This document shows, piece by piece, positions 1 to 6,786 of a stretch of 14,067 nt of DNA. The stretch spans positions 1 to 14,067 of the forward strand of contig SLOZ01000063.1 of NCBI GenBank assembly GCA_007132255.1. Direction: 5' to 3'. The DNA comes from Limnochordia bacterium. GTDB lineage: Bacteria; Bacillota; Limnochordia; Darwinibacteriales; B1SED10-159. Under the pieces are notes generated by a model that searched no databases, was not told the DNA's origin, and saw only the letters and a list, made by a program, of their open reading frames with translations. Made by a program: the position numbers and the translations under genes. Position 1 is the first letter of the stretch. Every line of letters starts with the position of its first letter.

Positions 1-120
1 CCTGGAGCTGGAGAAGCACTCCAGGGTATCATGACCGGGATAACGTAGCCTGTTAAGGCTTAGGCGGGTCATAGCGGGGCTCTTTTTCAAGCCCCTGCCT
101 TCAGGCATGGGGTCTATGAC
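1..120 (+). ncRNA. Structured segment resembling the right end / omega-RNA of an IS200/IS605-type element (remnant)
   Basis: No convincing reading frame is present, but the segment is dense in complementary arms. CTGGAG (8-13) pairs with CTCCAG (19-24). ATGACC (31-36) can pair with GGTCAT (67-72). AGCCT (47-51) pairs with AGGCT (56-60) around a GTTA loop. GGGGCT (76-81) pairs with AGCCCC (90-95). CCCC-TGCC (92-99) pairs with GGCA-T-GGGG (104-112) around a TTCA loop. GTCATAG (68-74) pairs perfectly with CTATGAC (114-120), enclosing the last two hairpins. Some pairings exclude each other, suggesting a pseudoknot or alternative folds. From knowledge of the family, tnpB-bearing IS200/IS605 elements end in a G/C-rich subterminal hairpin, and their 3' end is transcribed as the structured guide (omega) RNA. 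The resemblance is by eye. If right, the element end is near 120 and the rest of the element lies to the left, outside the window. It could instead be a different structured RNA or a plain IS hairpin. Confidence 0.42.
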
Positions 121-154
121 AGATTCAACAGGTGATCGGACAACGAGTTATTCA

Positions 155-1414
155 TCAGTGTTCCGCATACCGCAGGGCCTCCACAGGTTCCAGCTTGGCG
201 GCCTGCCAGGCGGGGTACAGACAGGCAACAGTAACGACGAGTACGGCAAGGCCGAAACTGACCAGGAGATTCTCTAAGTTAAAGGCTGGATAGAAGACTG
301 GTTGGACCAGCAGTTCCACTTCGGATACCAAATCAGCAAACGCTTCGACGCGAATTCCGGTCCGGGACCAAATCCAGGTGATAACTCCTCCGAGCAGTGT
401 CCCCAGCGCGCTGCCAACGACTCCCATGAAGACGCCTTCCATTAGAAAAATGGTGAGGATGTCGCGGCTTTTCAGTCCAAGCGAACCCATCATTCCGATT
501 TCACCAGTTCGTTCACGAACGATCATGGCCATGGCACTGACGATCACCACGGATCCCATGGCGATGAACAGGATATAGACCAAGATCATGATGTTTTGCG
601 CCTCCGAATACAGCTCGATGAGACCATCACCGCGATTCCAGGCCGTGACAGCGTAGCGCTCCGATCCGTCCGCGTTCAAAAGACCGCTGATCGCTGTGTG
701 CAGAGTGTCGGCGCCATCAGCATGGCTGCCAAAAACCAATAGCTCTGTAACTTCATCCTCCAGCCAAAGCATGTCTTGGGCAGTAGACAGTGGCAGATAG
801 AATAGGTGGTTGTCCAGTTCAGATATACCAGAGTCCCGCACACCGACGATGGTGAAGGTCTTACCCCGCAGCGATTGGTAATAATCGGCGAAGACCAGTG
901 TAACGCGGTCACCTACAGACGCACTCAGGTCGCGCAGGATACCTGAACCTACTAGAATTTCATCGCTGGCCTCGGGCAGTCGTCCCTCGGCGAGATCGCC
1001 TGGCAGAACGCCGTGTCTTGCCTCAACGGACATATCTGTGCCGATGCCCAACATCCGAATAAGGCGATCGCCTTCTGTAGCCATTGCGCCGAATTGCACC
1101 CGAGGCAGGATGTAGTTTACTTCAGGGAGTTGGCTCAGTCTAGCGACCATATCACTTGCGCCGCCATCGTCAAGACCATCCACAAGGTAGTCCAAGGGCA
1201 ACAGCGCCTCCCGCAGTTTGTAGTCTTCATCGACGATTCGCACATGACCTAAGGAGTTGTCAATGTATGTCGAGAACATCGAGTCCGTCATGCCAACTAT
1301 GAAGCCTCGTGAAAACACCACAATGACGACGACCAAAGCAATAGCAGCCACTGCGATGCCGGTTCGGGATGGATTTCGCTTCAGGTTACGCCAAGCTATT
1401 TTGGTCAAATACAT
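155..1414 (-). CDS. FtsX/MacB-type ABC transporter permease (second permease of the operon)
   Basis: This 419-residue membrane protein has the classic MacB/LolC/LolE/FtsX layout. One N-terminal membrane helix (about 18-42) is followed by a large extracytoplasmic domain (about 45-270, MacB-PCD-like), then three C-terminal helices (about 275-298, 322-346 and 383-402). The family signature after helix 2 is visible as RERTGEIGMMGSLGLKSRDI (300-319), and the protein ends with the typical YPAWQAAKLEPVEALR segment (400-415). The ATG at 1414 has an AGGAGG ribosome binding site 8 bases upstream, so the start is firm. It lies 60 bases downstream of the first permease and is the last gene of the tetR-ATPase-permease-permease operon. 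Such permeases do not form a conventional channel. They couple ATP hydrolysis in the cytoplasm to mechanical work outside the membrane, for example export of peptides, antibiotics or lipoproteins. The substrate cannot be read from the sequence. Confidence 0.93.
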   Translation of the reverse strand: MYLTKIAWRNLKRNPSRTGIAVAAIALVVVIVVFSRGFIVGMTDSMFSTYIDNSLGHVRIVDEDYKLREALLPLDYLVDGLDDGGASDMVARLSQLPEVNYILPRVQFGAMATEGDRLIRMLGIGTDMSVEARHGVLPGDLAEGRLPEASDEILVGSGILRDLSASVGDRVTLVFADYYQSLRGKTFTIVGVRDSGISELDNHLFYLPLSTAQDMLWLEDEVTELLVFGSHADGADTLHTAISGLLNADGSERYAVTAWNRGDGLIELYSEAQNIMILVYILFIAMGSVVIVSAMAMIVRERTGEIGMMGSLGLKSRDILTIFLMEGVFMGVVGSALGTLLGGVITWIWSRTGIRVEAFADLVSEVELLVQPVFYPAFNLENLLVSFGLAVLVVTVACLYPAWQAAKLEPVEALRYAEH

Positions 1415-1474
1415 GCATAAAACCTCCTACCTTCGCAAATAGCGTTGGCTATTGGCGCTAGCTCGTAGCGACCG

Positions 1475-2725
1475 CTACCTACGACGAATGGCTTCAATGG
1501 GATCTTTCTTGGCTGCAGTATAGGCTGGTAACAGACTGGAGAGCAGTGCGATGGCTACGACCACGGCCAAAATAAAGAAGAAGGAACTAGTGTTCCACGC
1601 TCCGTAGAGTCTTCCTTGAAGGGGAAATGCACTCATAGCATCGATGTCCAGAAAAAAGGACATGTCAAAGCCGTAGATAACGAATAATCCTACGCTTAAG
1701 GCTCCTAGGATACAGCCAATAAGGCCGCCGACGAGTCCGATACCGCCAGCCTCGATGACAAAGACGCGGACGATCTCGTTTTCTCGCAGACCCATGGCCT
1801 TCATGATGCCAATCTCAGAAACCCTTTCTAACGCAGACAGGATCACTGCCGCCACGATACCAACAGCGCCCACAAGCAGGAACAACGCTAAGATGAAATA
1901 CGTTTCAATGTATCCCCAAGCTTCCACTGCCACCAGAAACTCAGCTGCTTCTCGATACGATCGGGCCACAAGCTGGCTGTTACTGAGCGAGGCCTGCAGT
2001 TCCTGGGACTGCTCTGGGGCGGAGCCCCGCTGCGTTAGGCGAACCATCCAACGGTTAGCGGCATCATTGGCCAGGCCTAGCCTAGATGCTGCCGCTTCGC
2101 GAGCCACGAAAACAGTGCGTAAGTTCATGTCCGGATGCGGTGTGGCTAGAATTCCGCGTACTTCACCTTCCATAGTATTGAATGACCCTTGGCGATCCCG
2201 AAACCGCAGTGTGAAGTAATCGCCTACGTCCAGATCGAAGAACTGTGCTAAGCGCTCGCCAATCACAACTCCGGATTGCCCCGTTTCCAAAAACGCTCCG
2301 GTCTGTACGTACTGATCATGATAGAAGACTTGGCTGAAGGAATCCGGCTCAATCGACCGCACCAGCACGGGAAAGGTGTAACGGCCGGCAATGAAGTCTG
2401 CTGAAAAATCCAGCACAGGTGTAGCAGCTTGATAGTCCGCTAGTCCTGCGATGGTTTCTTCGGTGCTGTTGGAAATAGAGAACGTCTCCTCCAATGGCAC
2501 AACATTACCCTTGGCTTCTTCGTCAATCAGGCCCTGCCGGCTCACCTCAATATGTGGCGTTTCAAAATCGATGGCATTCTTAAACGACAGATCCATCATG
2601 GCGACCATGACCGATTCTATGAGCAGAAAGAAGACCACGGCGATGGCCAGAATGCTGCCGATAACCAGCGTTCGACTGCGGCGGCGCAGAAGATTGCGCA
2701 GGGCAATACGAATCAGATACATCAT
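1475..2725 (-). CDS. FtsX/MacB-type ABC transporter permease (first permease of the operon)
   Basis: This is a 416-residue paralogue of the next permease with the same fold. Its basic N-terminus (RIALRNLLRRRSR) leads into a first membrane helix (about 20-42). A long extracytoplasmic domain (about 45-270) and three helices (about 272-298, 322-352 and 380-402) follow. The FtsX hallmark is ERVSEIGIMKAMGLRENEI (301-319), and the C-terminal PAYTAAKKDPIEAIRRR is also typical. The start is drawn at the ATG at 2725, whose A is shared with the TGA stop of the ATPase gene. A TTG just upstream (2728) and the next ATG (2722) are also possible. AAGGAAGGG lies a few bases upstream inside the ATPase gene, so translation is probably coupled. 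Two non-identical permeases after one ATPase suggest a heterodimeric transporter like LolCDE, although there is no outer membrane to serve if the host is monoderm. A role in export or antimicrobial resistance is inference. Confidence 0.92.
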   Translation of the reverse strand: MMYLIRIALRNLLRRRSRTLVIGSILAIAVVFFLLIESVMVAMMDLSFKNAIDFETPHIEVSRQGLIDEEAKGNVVPLEETFSISNSTEETIAGLADYQAATPVLDFSADFIAGRYTFPVLVRSIEPDSFSQVFYHDQYVQTGAFLETGQSGVVIGERLAQFFDLDVGDYFTLRFRDRQGSFNTMEGEVRGILATPHPDMNLRTVFVAREAAASRLGLANDAANRWMVRLTQRGSAPEQSQELQASLSNSQLVARSYREAAEFLVAVEAWGYIETYFILALFLLVGAVGIVAAVILSALERVSEIGIMKAMGLRENEIVRVFVIEAGGIGLVGGLIGCILGALSVGLFVIYGFDMSFFLDIDAMSAFPLQGRLYGAWNTSSFFFILAVVVAIALLSSLLPAYTAAKKDPIEAIRRR

Positions 2726-3411
2726 CAACCCTTCCTTTCGTCCCGGGCAATCTCCCCATCTCGAATCTCTACGACACGCTTTGCATACTCCATAACCATG
2801 GGATCATGCGTAGAGAAGACAAAAGTGGTCTTCAGTTCTCGGTTCATGCGAACCATGATTTCCAGGACCTCTTTGCTGGTTTCGGAGTCCAGGTTGGCTG
2901 TGGGTTCATCGGCCAGAACCAATTTGGGTTCTTTGACTAGGGCACGAGCTACGGCTATTCGCTGCATCTGGCCTCCGGACAGGGCGTTGGGACGGCGATG
3001 CATCATGGTGCCTAAACCCACCTGTTCTAGTATGTTCTGCACGCGGTCGGAGTTGCTGCCTTTACCATCGCCAGCAATCTGGAGCGCAAACTCTACGTTC
3101 TCGAAGGCTGTCAGCACAGGGATCAAGTTGTGGCTTTGGAAGATGAACCCGATATTGCGCCGACGATGCAGGGCTTGCTCATTCTTGCTCATTGTGCCGA
3201 TATCTTTGTCGTTAAATAACAGATGACCGGAGGTGGGGCGATCTAGGGCTCCGATAAGATTGAGCATCGTGGTTTTGCCGCATCCGGATGGACCGAAGAC
3301 CGTGGTGAATTCGCCTTCAGCCACATCAAGGTTCACGCCTTTAAGGGCATGGACCTCAATGTCTCCCTGTTTGTAGATTTTTGAAACGTCTTTGAGTGTC
3401 AACAACGCCAT
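2725..3411 (-). CDS. ABC transporter ATP-binding protein, LolD/MacB/FtsE type
   Basis: This cytoplasmic ATPase of 228 residues powers the two permeases downstream. All nucleotide-binding motifs are intact: Walker A GPSGCGKT (40-47), Q-loop glutamine in FIFQS (92), signature LSGGQMQR (144-151), Walker B VLADEP with the catalytic Glu (166-171), D-loop NLD and switch histidine in STHD (202). The phrase ADEPTANLDSETSKEVL is characteristic of the MacB/LolD/FtsE subfamily. The start is set at the ATG at 3411, which has GGAG-AGGAG 8 bases upstream. A GTG at 3420 would give three more residues but sits inside that ribosome binding site. The gene begins 6 bases after the tetR stop codon (3417-3419), and its own stop shares a base with the next ATG, so the genes are translationally coupled. 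It has the usual length for the family and nothing appears damaged. Confidence 0.95.
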   Translation of the reverse strand: MALLTLKDVSKIYKQGDIEVHALKGVNLDVAEGEFTTVFGPSGCGKTTMLNLIGALDRPTSGHLLFNDKDIGTMSKNEQALHRRRNIGFIFQSHNLIPVLTAFENVEFALQIAGDGKGSNSDRVQNILEQVGLGTMMHRRPNALSGGQMQRIAVARALVKEPKLVLADEPTANLDSETSKEVLEIMVRMNRELKTTFVFSTHDPMVMEYAKRVVEIRDGEIARDERKG

Positions 3412-3416
3412 GCTTT

Positions 3417-4139
3417 TCACTCCTCTCCCGGCCTACGGGGGCCAAAGAACTGCAGCCAAAGGTTGTCCAACGTATCCGCCGCCACCTGTTCCAAGACAAG
3501 TGAGCCTGCTTCGAGACCTAGGGTGTGTTCCACGAGGTCCTGAAAGAACGCGTAGCGACGTTTCAATGCCGCTAGCGGAGCTGGATCGCCGTGTTTGAGC
3601 ATTGCTGTGAATGCTTCGGCGGTCTGTCGTTGATTGAGCAAGAAGAGATTTACATAGAGTTCTGCGGTTTCTTGGGGATAGGTGACATGGAATACCTTTT
3701 CCCGAACGCCCTGTTCAATAATCTTGTGCAGCAGCGGTTCCAGACGCGCATGGCCCAGACTGAATAGGCGATCTTCCAATAGGAGGTTCTTCCGTTCACC
3801 GTAGAGTTCAAAGAGAATGACCATAATCTCGGTCGGGCTCTCGGTCTTGCGGGAGTTGACTAAGCGTGTGTGTTCGTTCAGTTTCTCGATCGCCGTGAGA
3901 TCGGGACGGTCGACCACTTCTTCTACGGTGGCCAGAGCCATCTCCATGACGGATTCGGCCATGTGTTCCACTAAATCGGCCTTGCTGCGGAAATGGTGGT
4001 AAAAGCCACCCTTAGATACACCAGCTTTGTCAATGATATCCTGCAGAGAAGTTTCCTCATAGCCTTGTGTACCAAAGAGCTGTAGGGCTGCGTGCAGGAT
4101 TTGCTCGCGGCGGTTGGGTGAGCGGCTGCTGCTGGGCAT
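3417..4139 (-). CDS. TetR/AcrR-family transcriptional repressor
   Basis: A 240-residue regulator with an N-terminal TetR DNA-binding domain. The run NRREQILHAALQLFGTQGY (9-27) is helix 1. SLQDIIDKAGVSKGGFYHHF (31-50) is the helix-turn-helix with the family's typical GxFYxHF recognition helix, followed by RSKADLVEHM. The C-terminal part (about 60-240) is helical, as expected for the ligand-binding and dimerisation domain, and is somewhat longer than the 190-210 residues usual in the family. The start is the ATG at 4139, with AAGGAGGG seven bases upstream. A GTG at 4157 would add six residues but would overlap this site and the operator. It is the first gene of the exporter operon, and a 21-bp palindrome sits between its promoter and its ribosome binding site, so it most likely represses itself and the ABC genes until it binds an inducer. 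The inducer is unknown. Confidence 0.93.
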   Translation of the reverse strand: MPSSSRSPNRREQILHAALQLFGTQGYEETSLQDIIDKAGVSKGGFYHHFRSKADLVEHMAESVMEMALATVEEVVDRPDLTAIEKLNEHTRLVNSRKTESPTEIMVILFELYGERKNLLLEDRLFSLGHARLEPLLHKIIEQGVREKVFHVTYPQETAELYVNLFLLNQRQTAEAFTAMLKHGDPAPLAALKRRYAFFQDLVEHTLGLEAGSLVLEQVAADTLDNLWLQFFGPRRPGEE

Positions 4140-4155
4140 AGATACACCCTCCTTC

Positions 4156-4176
4156 ACAAACCGACCGTCGGTCTGT
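4156..4176 (-). promoter_or_regulatory. Palindromic operator of the tetR-ABC operon
   Basis: The perfect 13-bp core ACCGACCGTCGGT (4160-4172) has arms ACCGAC and GTCGGT around one central base. It extends to 21 bp with one mismatched pair, since ACA on the left (4156-4158) matches TGT on the right (4174-4176). It lies just downstream of the predicted transcription start and directly upstream of the tetR ribosome binding site, the usual place for autorepression. ACCGAC/GTCGGT-type arms are common for TetR/AcrR regulators. Binding is inferred, not shown. Confidence 0.8.
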
Positions 4177-4187
4177 ACGTTAGTTCT

Positions 4188-4217
4188 ATGCTATCACAGG
4201 AGATGTTTTTCTGTCAA
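4188..4217 (-). promoter_or_regulatory. Sigma-A-type promoter of the tetR-ABC operon
   Basis: On the minus strand a perfect -35 box TTGACA (4212-4217) is followed after 18 bases by TAGCAT (4188-4193), which matches four of six consensus positions. Transcription would start near 4181, so the operator at 4156-4176 falls right at the start of the transcript, where a bound TetR dimer would block initiation or escape. Confidence 0.75.
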
Positions 4218-4281
4218 GCGTGATGACAATCCTTAAGCCGGAGGGAGCAAGGGTAAAAAATGGTGGAAAAAGGGGAACAGA

Positions 4282-4316
4282 AACGGAGCGGACAGCGTTT
4301 GGCTGTGCGCTCCGTT
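4282..4316 (-). terminator. Stem-loop terminator after the AraC-type gene
   Basis: AACGGAGCG (4282-4290) pairs perfectly with CGCTCCGTT (4308-4316). Inside, ACAGC (4292-4296) pairs with GCTGT (4302-4306) around a five-base loop, with one G-G mismatch between the two stems. On the minus strand the hairpin is followed by a T-rich stretch with runs of five and six T (about 4253-4281); on the plus strand no T-run follows. It therefore fits as the end of the AraC-type transcript, insulating it from the tetR promoter. The T-run is not immediately adjacent, so efficiency is uncertain. Confidence 0.65.
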
Positions 4317-4352
4317 AGGGCTAATGCTGTATCGGCGAGATAATGGCTGTAT

Positions 4353-5255
4353 CTATTGAACCTTTCTCACAACGGGGACATAGATGTCCATGACAATTCC
4401 TTCGCCACCATGGCAGCGTTCGTCATAGAGTTCAAAGTCGGCGCAGCCTTCGGCGAACTCATAGCTCGATTGGGGAAACCATTCTCCATAAATGTACTGC
4501 CACGTCTGTTGGATGATATGGCTGAAGTTGTCACGGTTGGTGGGTGGTGTCGTGAACACAGCGTACGTTGCTGCTGGCACGTGCCCGGTAAACAGCTGTT
4601 CATCCACCTGCTTGGGATCGGCAACTTCCATGCCGATACAGTAGATGAAACGGCTCGTGTCCGTGTCCCGTGCGAAACAGATGCCGTACTCCGCATCTCC
4701 CTTGACCGTTGGTTGACTGAGCAGATTCCTGCCAACATCGTTCTCGAGGTACTCCTGCCAAAATTTGGGTATTTCCTGGTTGTTCTGACCACCTTCCGCC
4801 GTTGTTTCCAATACATAGCCCACGACATGGAAGTTATCACGCTTCAACACTTTTGGTTCCAAGACAATTCCTCCTTCGTGATAGTACCGCCGATGAAACA
4901 GCAGGTCGATTTTGACGGGAATTTGGTCGCTGGCATGCAGACGATAGCGTTCCGGGGACATGCCGAAAACCTTGTGAAACGCTTTGGTGAAGCCACCGTG
5001 GGTTTCGAAACCATAATCCAAGGCGATGTCTAGGATTCGGCGGGAAGTGGCCAGTTCTGCGGCGGCGTACGCCAAGCGCCGCCGCCGCACGTATTCCATG
5101 ACCGGCATACCCACATAGGCTCCGAAGATACGGTAGAAGTGATAAGGGGAGAAGCCGCATAATTTGGCTAGTTCTGCTACGGTTAATGGTTCATGGATAT
5201 GCGTCTCGATGTGATCCAAGCTTCGTTGGATGCATTCCAAGTAGTCCATGCTCAT
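4353..5255 (-). CDS. AraC-family transcriptional regulator with GyrI-like effector-binding domain
   Basis: A 300-residue regulator of the Rob/TetD-like architecture, with the DNA-binding domain first and the sensor domain second. The N-terminal part has two helix-turn-helix units: LTVAELAKLCGFSPYHFYRIF (about 24-44) and ILDIALDYGFETHGGFTKAF (about 74-93), closed by the AraC signature KVFGMSPERYR (95-105). From about 130 to 298 comes a GyrI-like/Cass2-type effector domain, recognisable from its opening EPKVLKRDNFHVVGYVLETT, the tract FTGHVPAATYAVFTTPP and the end DFELYDERC...MDIYVPV. The start is the ATG at 5255 behind GAGGAAGGGAGA. The ATG at 5249 is equally possible, and a longer GTG start at 5285 has no good ribosome binding site. 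It is the only gene in its transcript and is divergent from the URO-D/carrier pair, so control of that pair by a small, probably lipophilic or cationic ligand is plausible but unproven. Confidence 0.92.
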   Translation of the reverse strand: MSMDYLECIQRSLDHIETHIHEPLTVAELAKLCGFSPYHFYRIFGAYVGMPVMEYVRRRRLAYAAAELATSRRILDIALDYGFETHGGFTKAFHKVFGMSPERYRLHASDQIPVKIDLLFHRRYYHEGGIVLEPKVLKRDNFHVVGYVLETTAEGGQNNQEIPKFWQEYLENDVGRNLLSQPTVKGDAEYGICFARDTDTSRFIYCIGMEVADPKQVDEQLFTGHVPAATYAVFTTPPTNRDNFSHIIQQTWQYIYGEWFPQSSYEFAEGCADFELYDERCHGGEGIVMDIYVPVVRKVQ

Positions 5256-5651
5256 TCTCCCTTCCTCGCAGTGCATCTCCGCCACACCCAGCTGGTTCTG
5301 TTCGGCATGTCTATCGTACTATGACTACGAGTTGCATGCTTATCCATTCTTGCCAAAAGATCCTGCGAAACGGCAAGTTTGAGAACGCCGACATGCCAAG
5401 AAACAGCACGATCGGCCCCAGTATCTTGCGACTGTGGACAGGACGATTTGGGAGTTGGTCTCAACTGCAGTGTTTCGCGTCCGATCGGACATCCCAACTA
5501 CCGGGATTTTGCGGTTCCTGTCTAACGTTCCCGGACCACGTTGGGCGTGGGCGCCTTGAACCTTACCATGCATGGTTTGATCTAGAAAGAGTCCTACTCA
5601 GAGGAACTCAGACTGTCAGTCGTGAATACATCCTTAGAACCCAGATCGACC
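5256..5651. promoter_or_regulatory. Long divergent intergenic region with several short palindromes and a direct repeat
   Basis: No recognisable gene was found here on either strand; the open frames present show no known motif and overlap the AraC-type gene or have no good ribosome binding site. The region contains a perfect 12-bp palindrome GTCCGATCGGAC (5479-5490), a second perfect one ACCATGCATGGT (5565-5576), an inverted repeat ATCCC/GGGAT (5491-5507) followed by TTTT, and TCGTA/TACGA arms (5314-5330) close to the AraC-type start. A direct repeat of ACTCAGA at a 10-base step (5596-5602 and 5606-5612) runs into GACTG-T-CAGTC (5611-5621). The last cluster sits about 30-55 bases upstream of the plus-strand -35 box, where an activator would bind. 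No clear minus-strand promoter was identified. Confidence 0.45.
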
Positions 5652-5680
5652 GTGACAATCTTCATGAGGGGCAAGATAAT
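5652..5680 (+). promoter_or_regulatory. Sigma-A-type promoter of the URO-D/carrier operon
   Basis: GTGACA (5652-5657) matches five of six -35 positions, and GATAAT (5675-5680) matches five of six -10 positions, with the optimal 17-base spacer. A perfect TATAAT is also present at 5689-5694 but lacks a good -35 box at the right distance. The predicted start near 5687 leaves a leader of about 50 bases before the URO-D start codon. Confidence 0.62.
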
Positions 5681-5739
5681 CGGCGGAATATAATCGTTCT
5701 AAGTTGATGACAATGGATAGTTATCTAGGGGGGACCATA

Positions 5740-6765
5740 ATGCGCAAACCCGAGTTCACCAATCTGCTGCATGTACTTCAACGCCAAGTACCGGAGCGGC
5801 CAACATTGTTCGAGCTGTTTCTCAACCAAACGCTGTATCAACAGCTGGCCGGAGAGGAGTTCAGTGATCCCCATGATGCATTGTCTCAGATCCAGCTGTT
5901 AGCTCGGGCCTTCGCTGCCGCTGGCTATGACTATGCCACTGTGCGCGGTTCCGATTTCCATTTTCCCCGGCCTGCTTCGGAGAGGAAAAAGACGCGTTCC
6001 CTAAACGACGGCTGTATGGTCCGTGACCGCCGTTCGTTCCAAGATTACCCGTGGCCGGATCCAGACAGCTTCGACTACGGTGTCCTTGCTGTTGCTGCTG
6101 ATGTTCTGCCCACAGGCATGAAACTGATCCCCCTTGGTCCCGGTGGTGTGTTGGAGAACGTCATTGATCTGGTGGGATACGAGAACCTCTGCTATATGCT
6201 GATGGATGACCCAGACCTGGTGGAGGAGATCTTTGCTGCCGTGGGTTCACGGTTGGTCCGTTATTATGAGTTGGCTTCCCCTTTTGATACCGTGGGGGCC
6301 GTTATTTCCAACGATCACTGGGGCTTTAAAACCCAAACTATGCTGTCCACGGAAGACATGCGGCGGTTGCTGTTTCCTTGCCATGACCCAATCGCTGCGC
6401 CCATTCATGCTGCCGGCAAACCGGCCATTCTGCACTCCTGCGGCAATCTGCACGCCGTTATGGATGATGTGATCGATGGCATGGGTTATGATGCCAAACA
6501 CTCCTATGAAGACACAATCATGCCGGTGGAAGACGCCTATGAGCTGTGGGGGAGCCGCATTGCTATCTTAGGCGGTATTGACGTGGACTTTCTTTGTGTG
6601 GAATCTCTGGATGCCATTCGCCAGCGTTCGGTGGCTATGCTCGAACGCGCTGCCCAGCGAGGCGGCTATGCTTTAGGATCGGGCAACAGCATCCCAGAAT
6701 ACATTCCGCAGGCTAGTTATTTTGCCATGACCAGCGCTGCGTTGGCTGCGGATGCCAATAATTAA
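5740..6765 (+). CDS. Uroporphyrinogen decarboxylase (URO-D) family protein, MtaA/CmuA-like
   Basis: A 341-residue cytoplasmic protein with the URO-D TIM-barrel pattern. Recognisable blocks are PTLFELFLNQ (21-30), GPGGVLENVIDLVGYENL (133-150), the DDPDLVEEIF helix (156-165), ISNDHWGFKTQTMLS (189-203), the metal-site-like ILHSCGN (230-236), ILGGIDVDFL (276-285) and GSGNSIPEYIP (313-323). The arginine-rich N-terminal motif of heme-pathway HemE is absent, so this is not HemE. In methyltransferases such as MtaA/MtbA a zinc is held by the His and Cys of H-x-C plus a Cys near the C-terminus. Here His232 and Cys234 are present, but the C-terminal loop reads GSGN with no cysteine, so a canonical zinc site seems incomplete. 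The start is the ATG at 5740, six bases after AGGGGGG; an earlier in-frame ATG has no such site. It is followed after 21 bases by a carrier gene, suggesting the two act on one compound. Substrate and reaction are unknown. Confidence 0.86.
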   Translation: MRKPEFTNLLHVLQRQVPERPTLFELFLNQTLYQQLAGEEFSDPHDALSQIQLLARAFAAAGYDYATVRGSDFHFPRPASERKKTRSLNDGCMVRDRRSFQDYPWPDPDSFDYGVLAVAADVLPTGMKLIPLGPGGVLENVIDLVGYENLCYMLMDDPDLVEEIFAAVGSRLVRYYELASPFDTVGAVISNDHWGFKTQTMLSTEDMRRLLFPCHDPIAAPIHAAGKPAILHSCGNLHAVMDDVIDGMGYDAKHSYEDTIMPVEDAYELWGSRIAILGGIDVDFLCVESLDAIRQRSVAMLERAAQRGGYALGSGNSIPEYIPQASYFAMTSAALAADANN

Positions 6766-6786
6766 GATGAAGGAGACGGTCTTGTC

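Noticed and set aside
1..48. Short open frame at the left edge as the C-terminus of a TnpB protein
   Set aside because: Only about 15 residues are visible before a TAG, none diagnostic, so coding cannot be supported.
76..112. Hairpins after the last permease as an intrinsic terminator for the minus-strand operon
   Set aside because: Read on the minus strand, neither hairpin is followed by a T-run. The T-run is in the loop and belongs to the structured element.
5252..5573. Minus-strand open frames between the AraC-type and URO-D genes as a possible extra gene or transposase remnant
   Set aside because: The translations carry no motif I recognise, switch frame without a coherent fold, lack a good ribosome binding site and partly overlap the AraC-type gene.
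5186..5707. 173-codon plus-strand open frame reaching from the AraC-type gene to the URO-D promoter
   Set aside because: It runs antisense over the start of the AraC-type gene, is rich in low-complexity Ser/Pro/Arg at its start, and has no recognisable domain or ribosome binding site.
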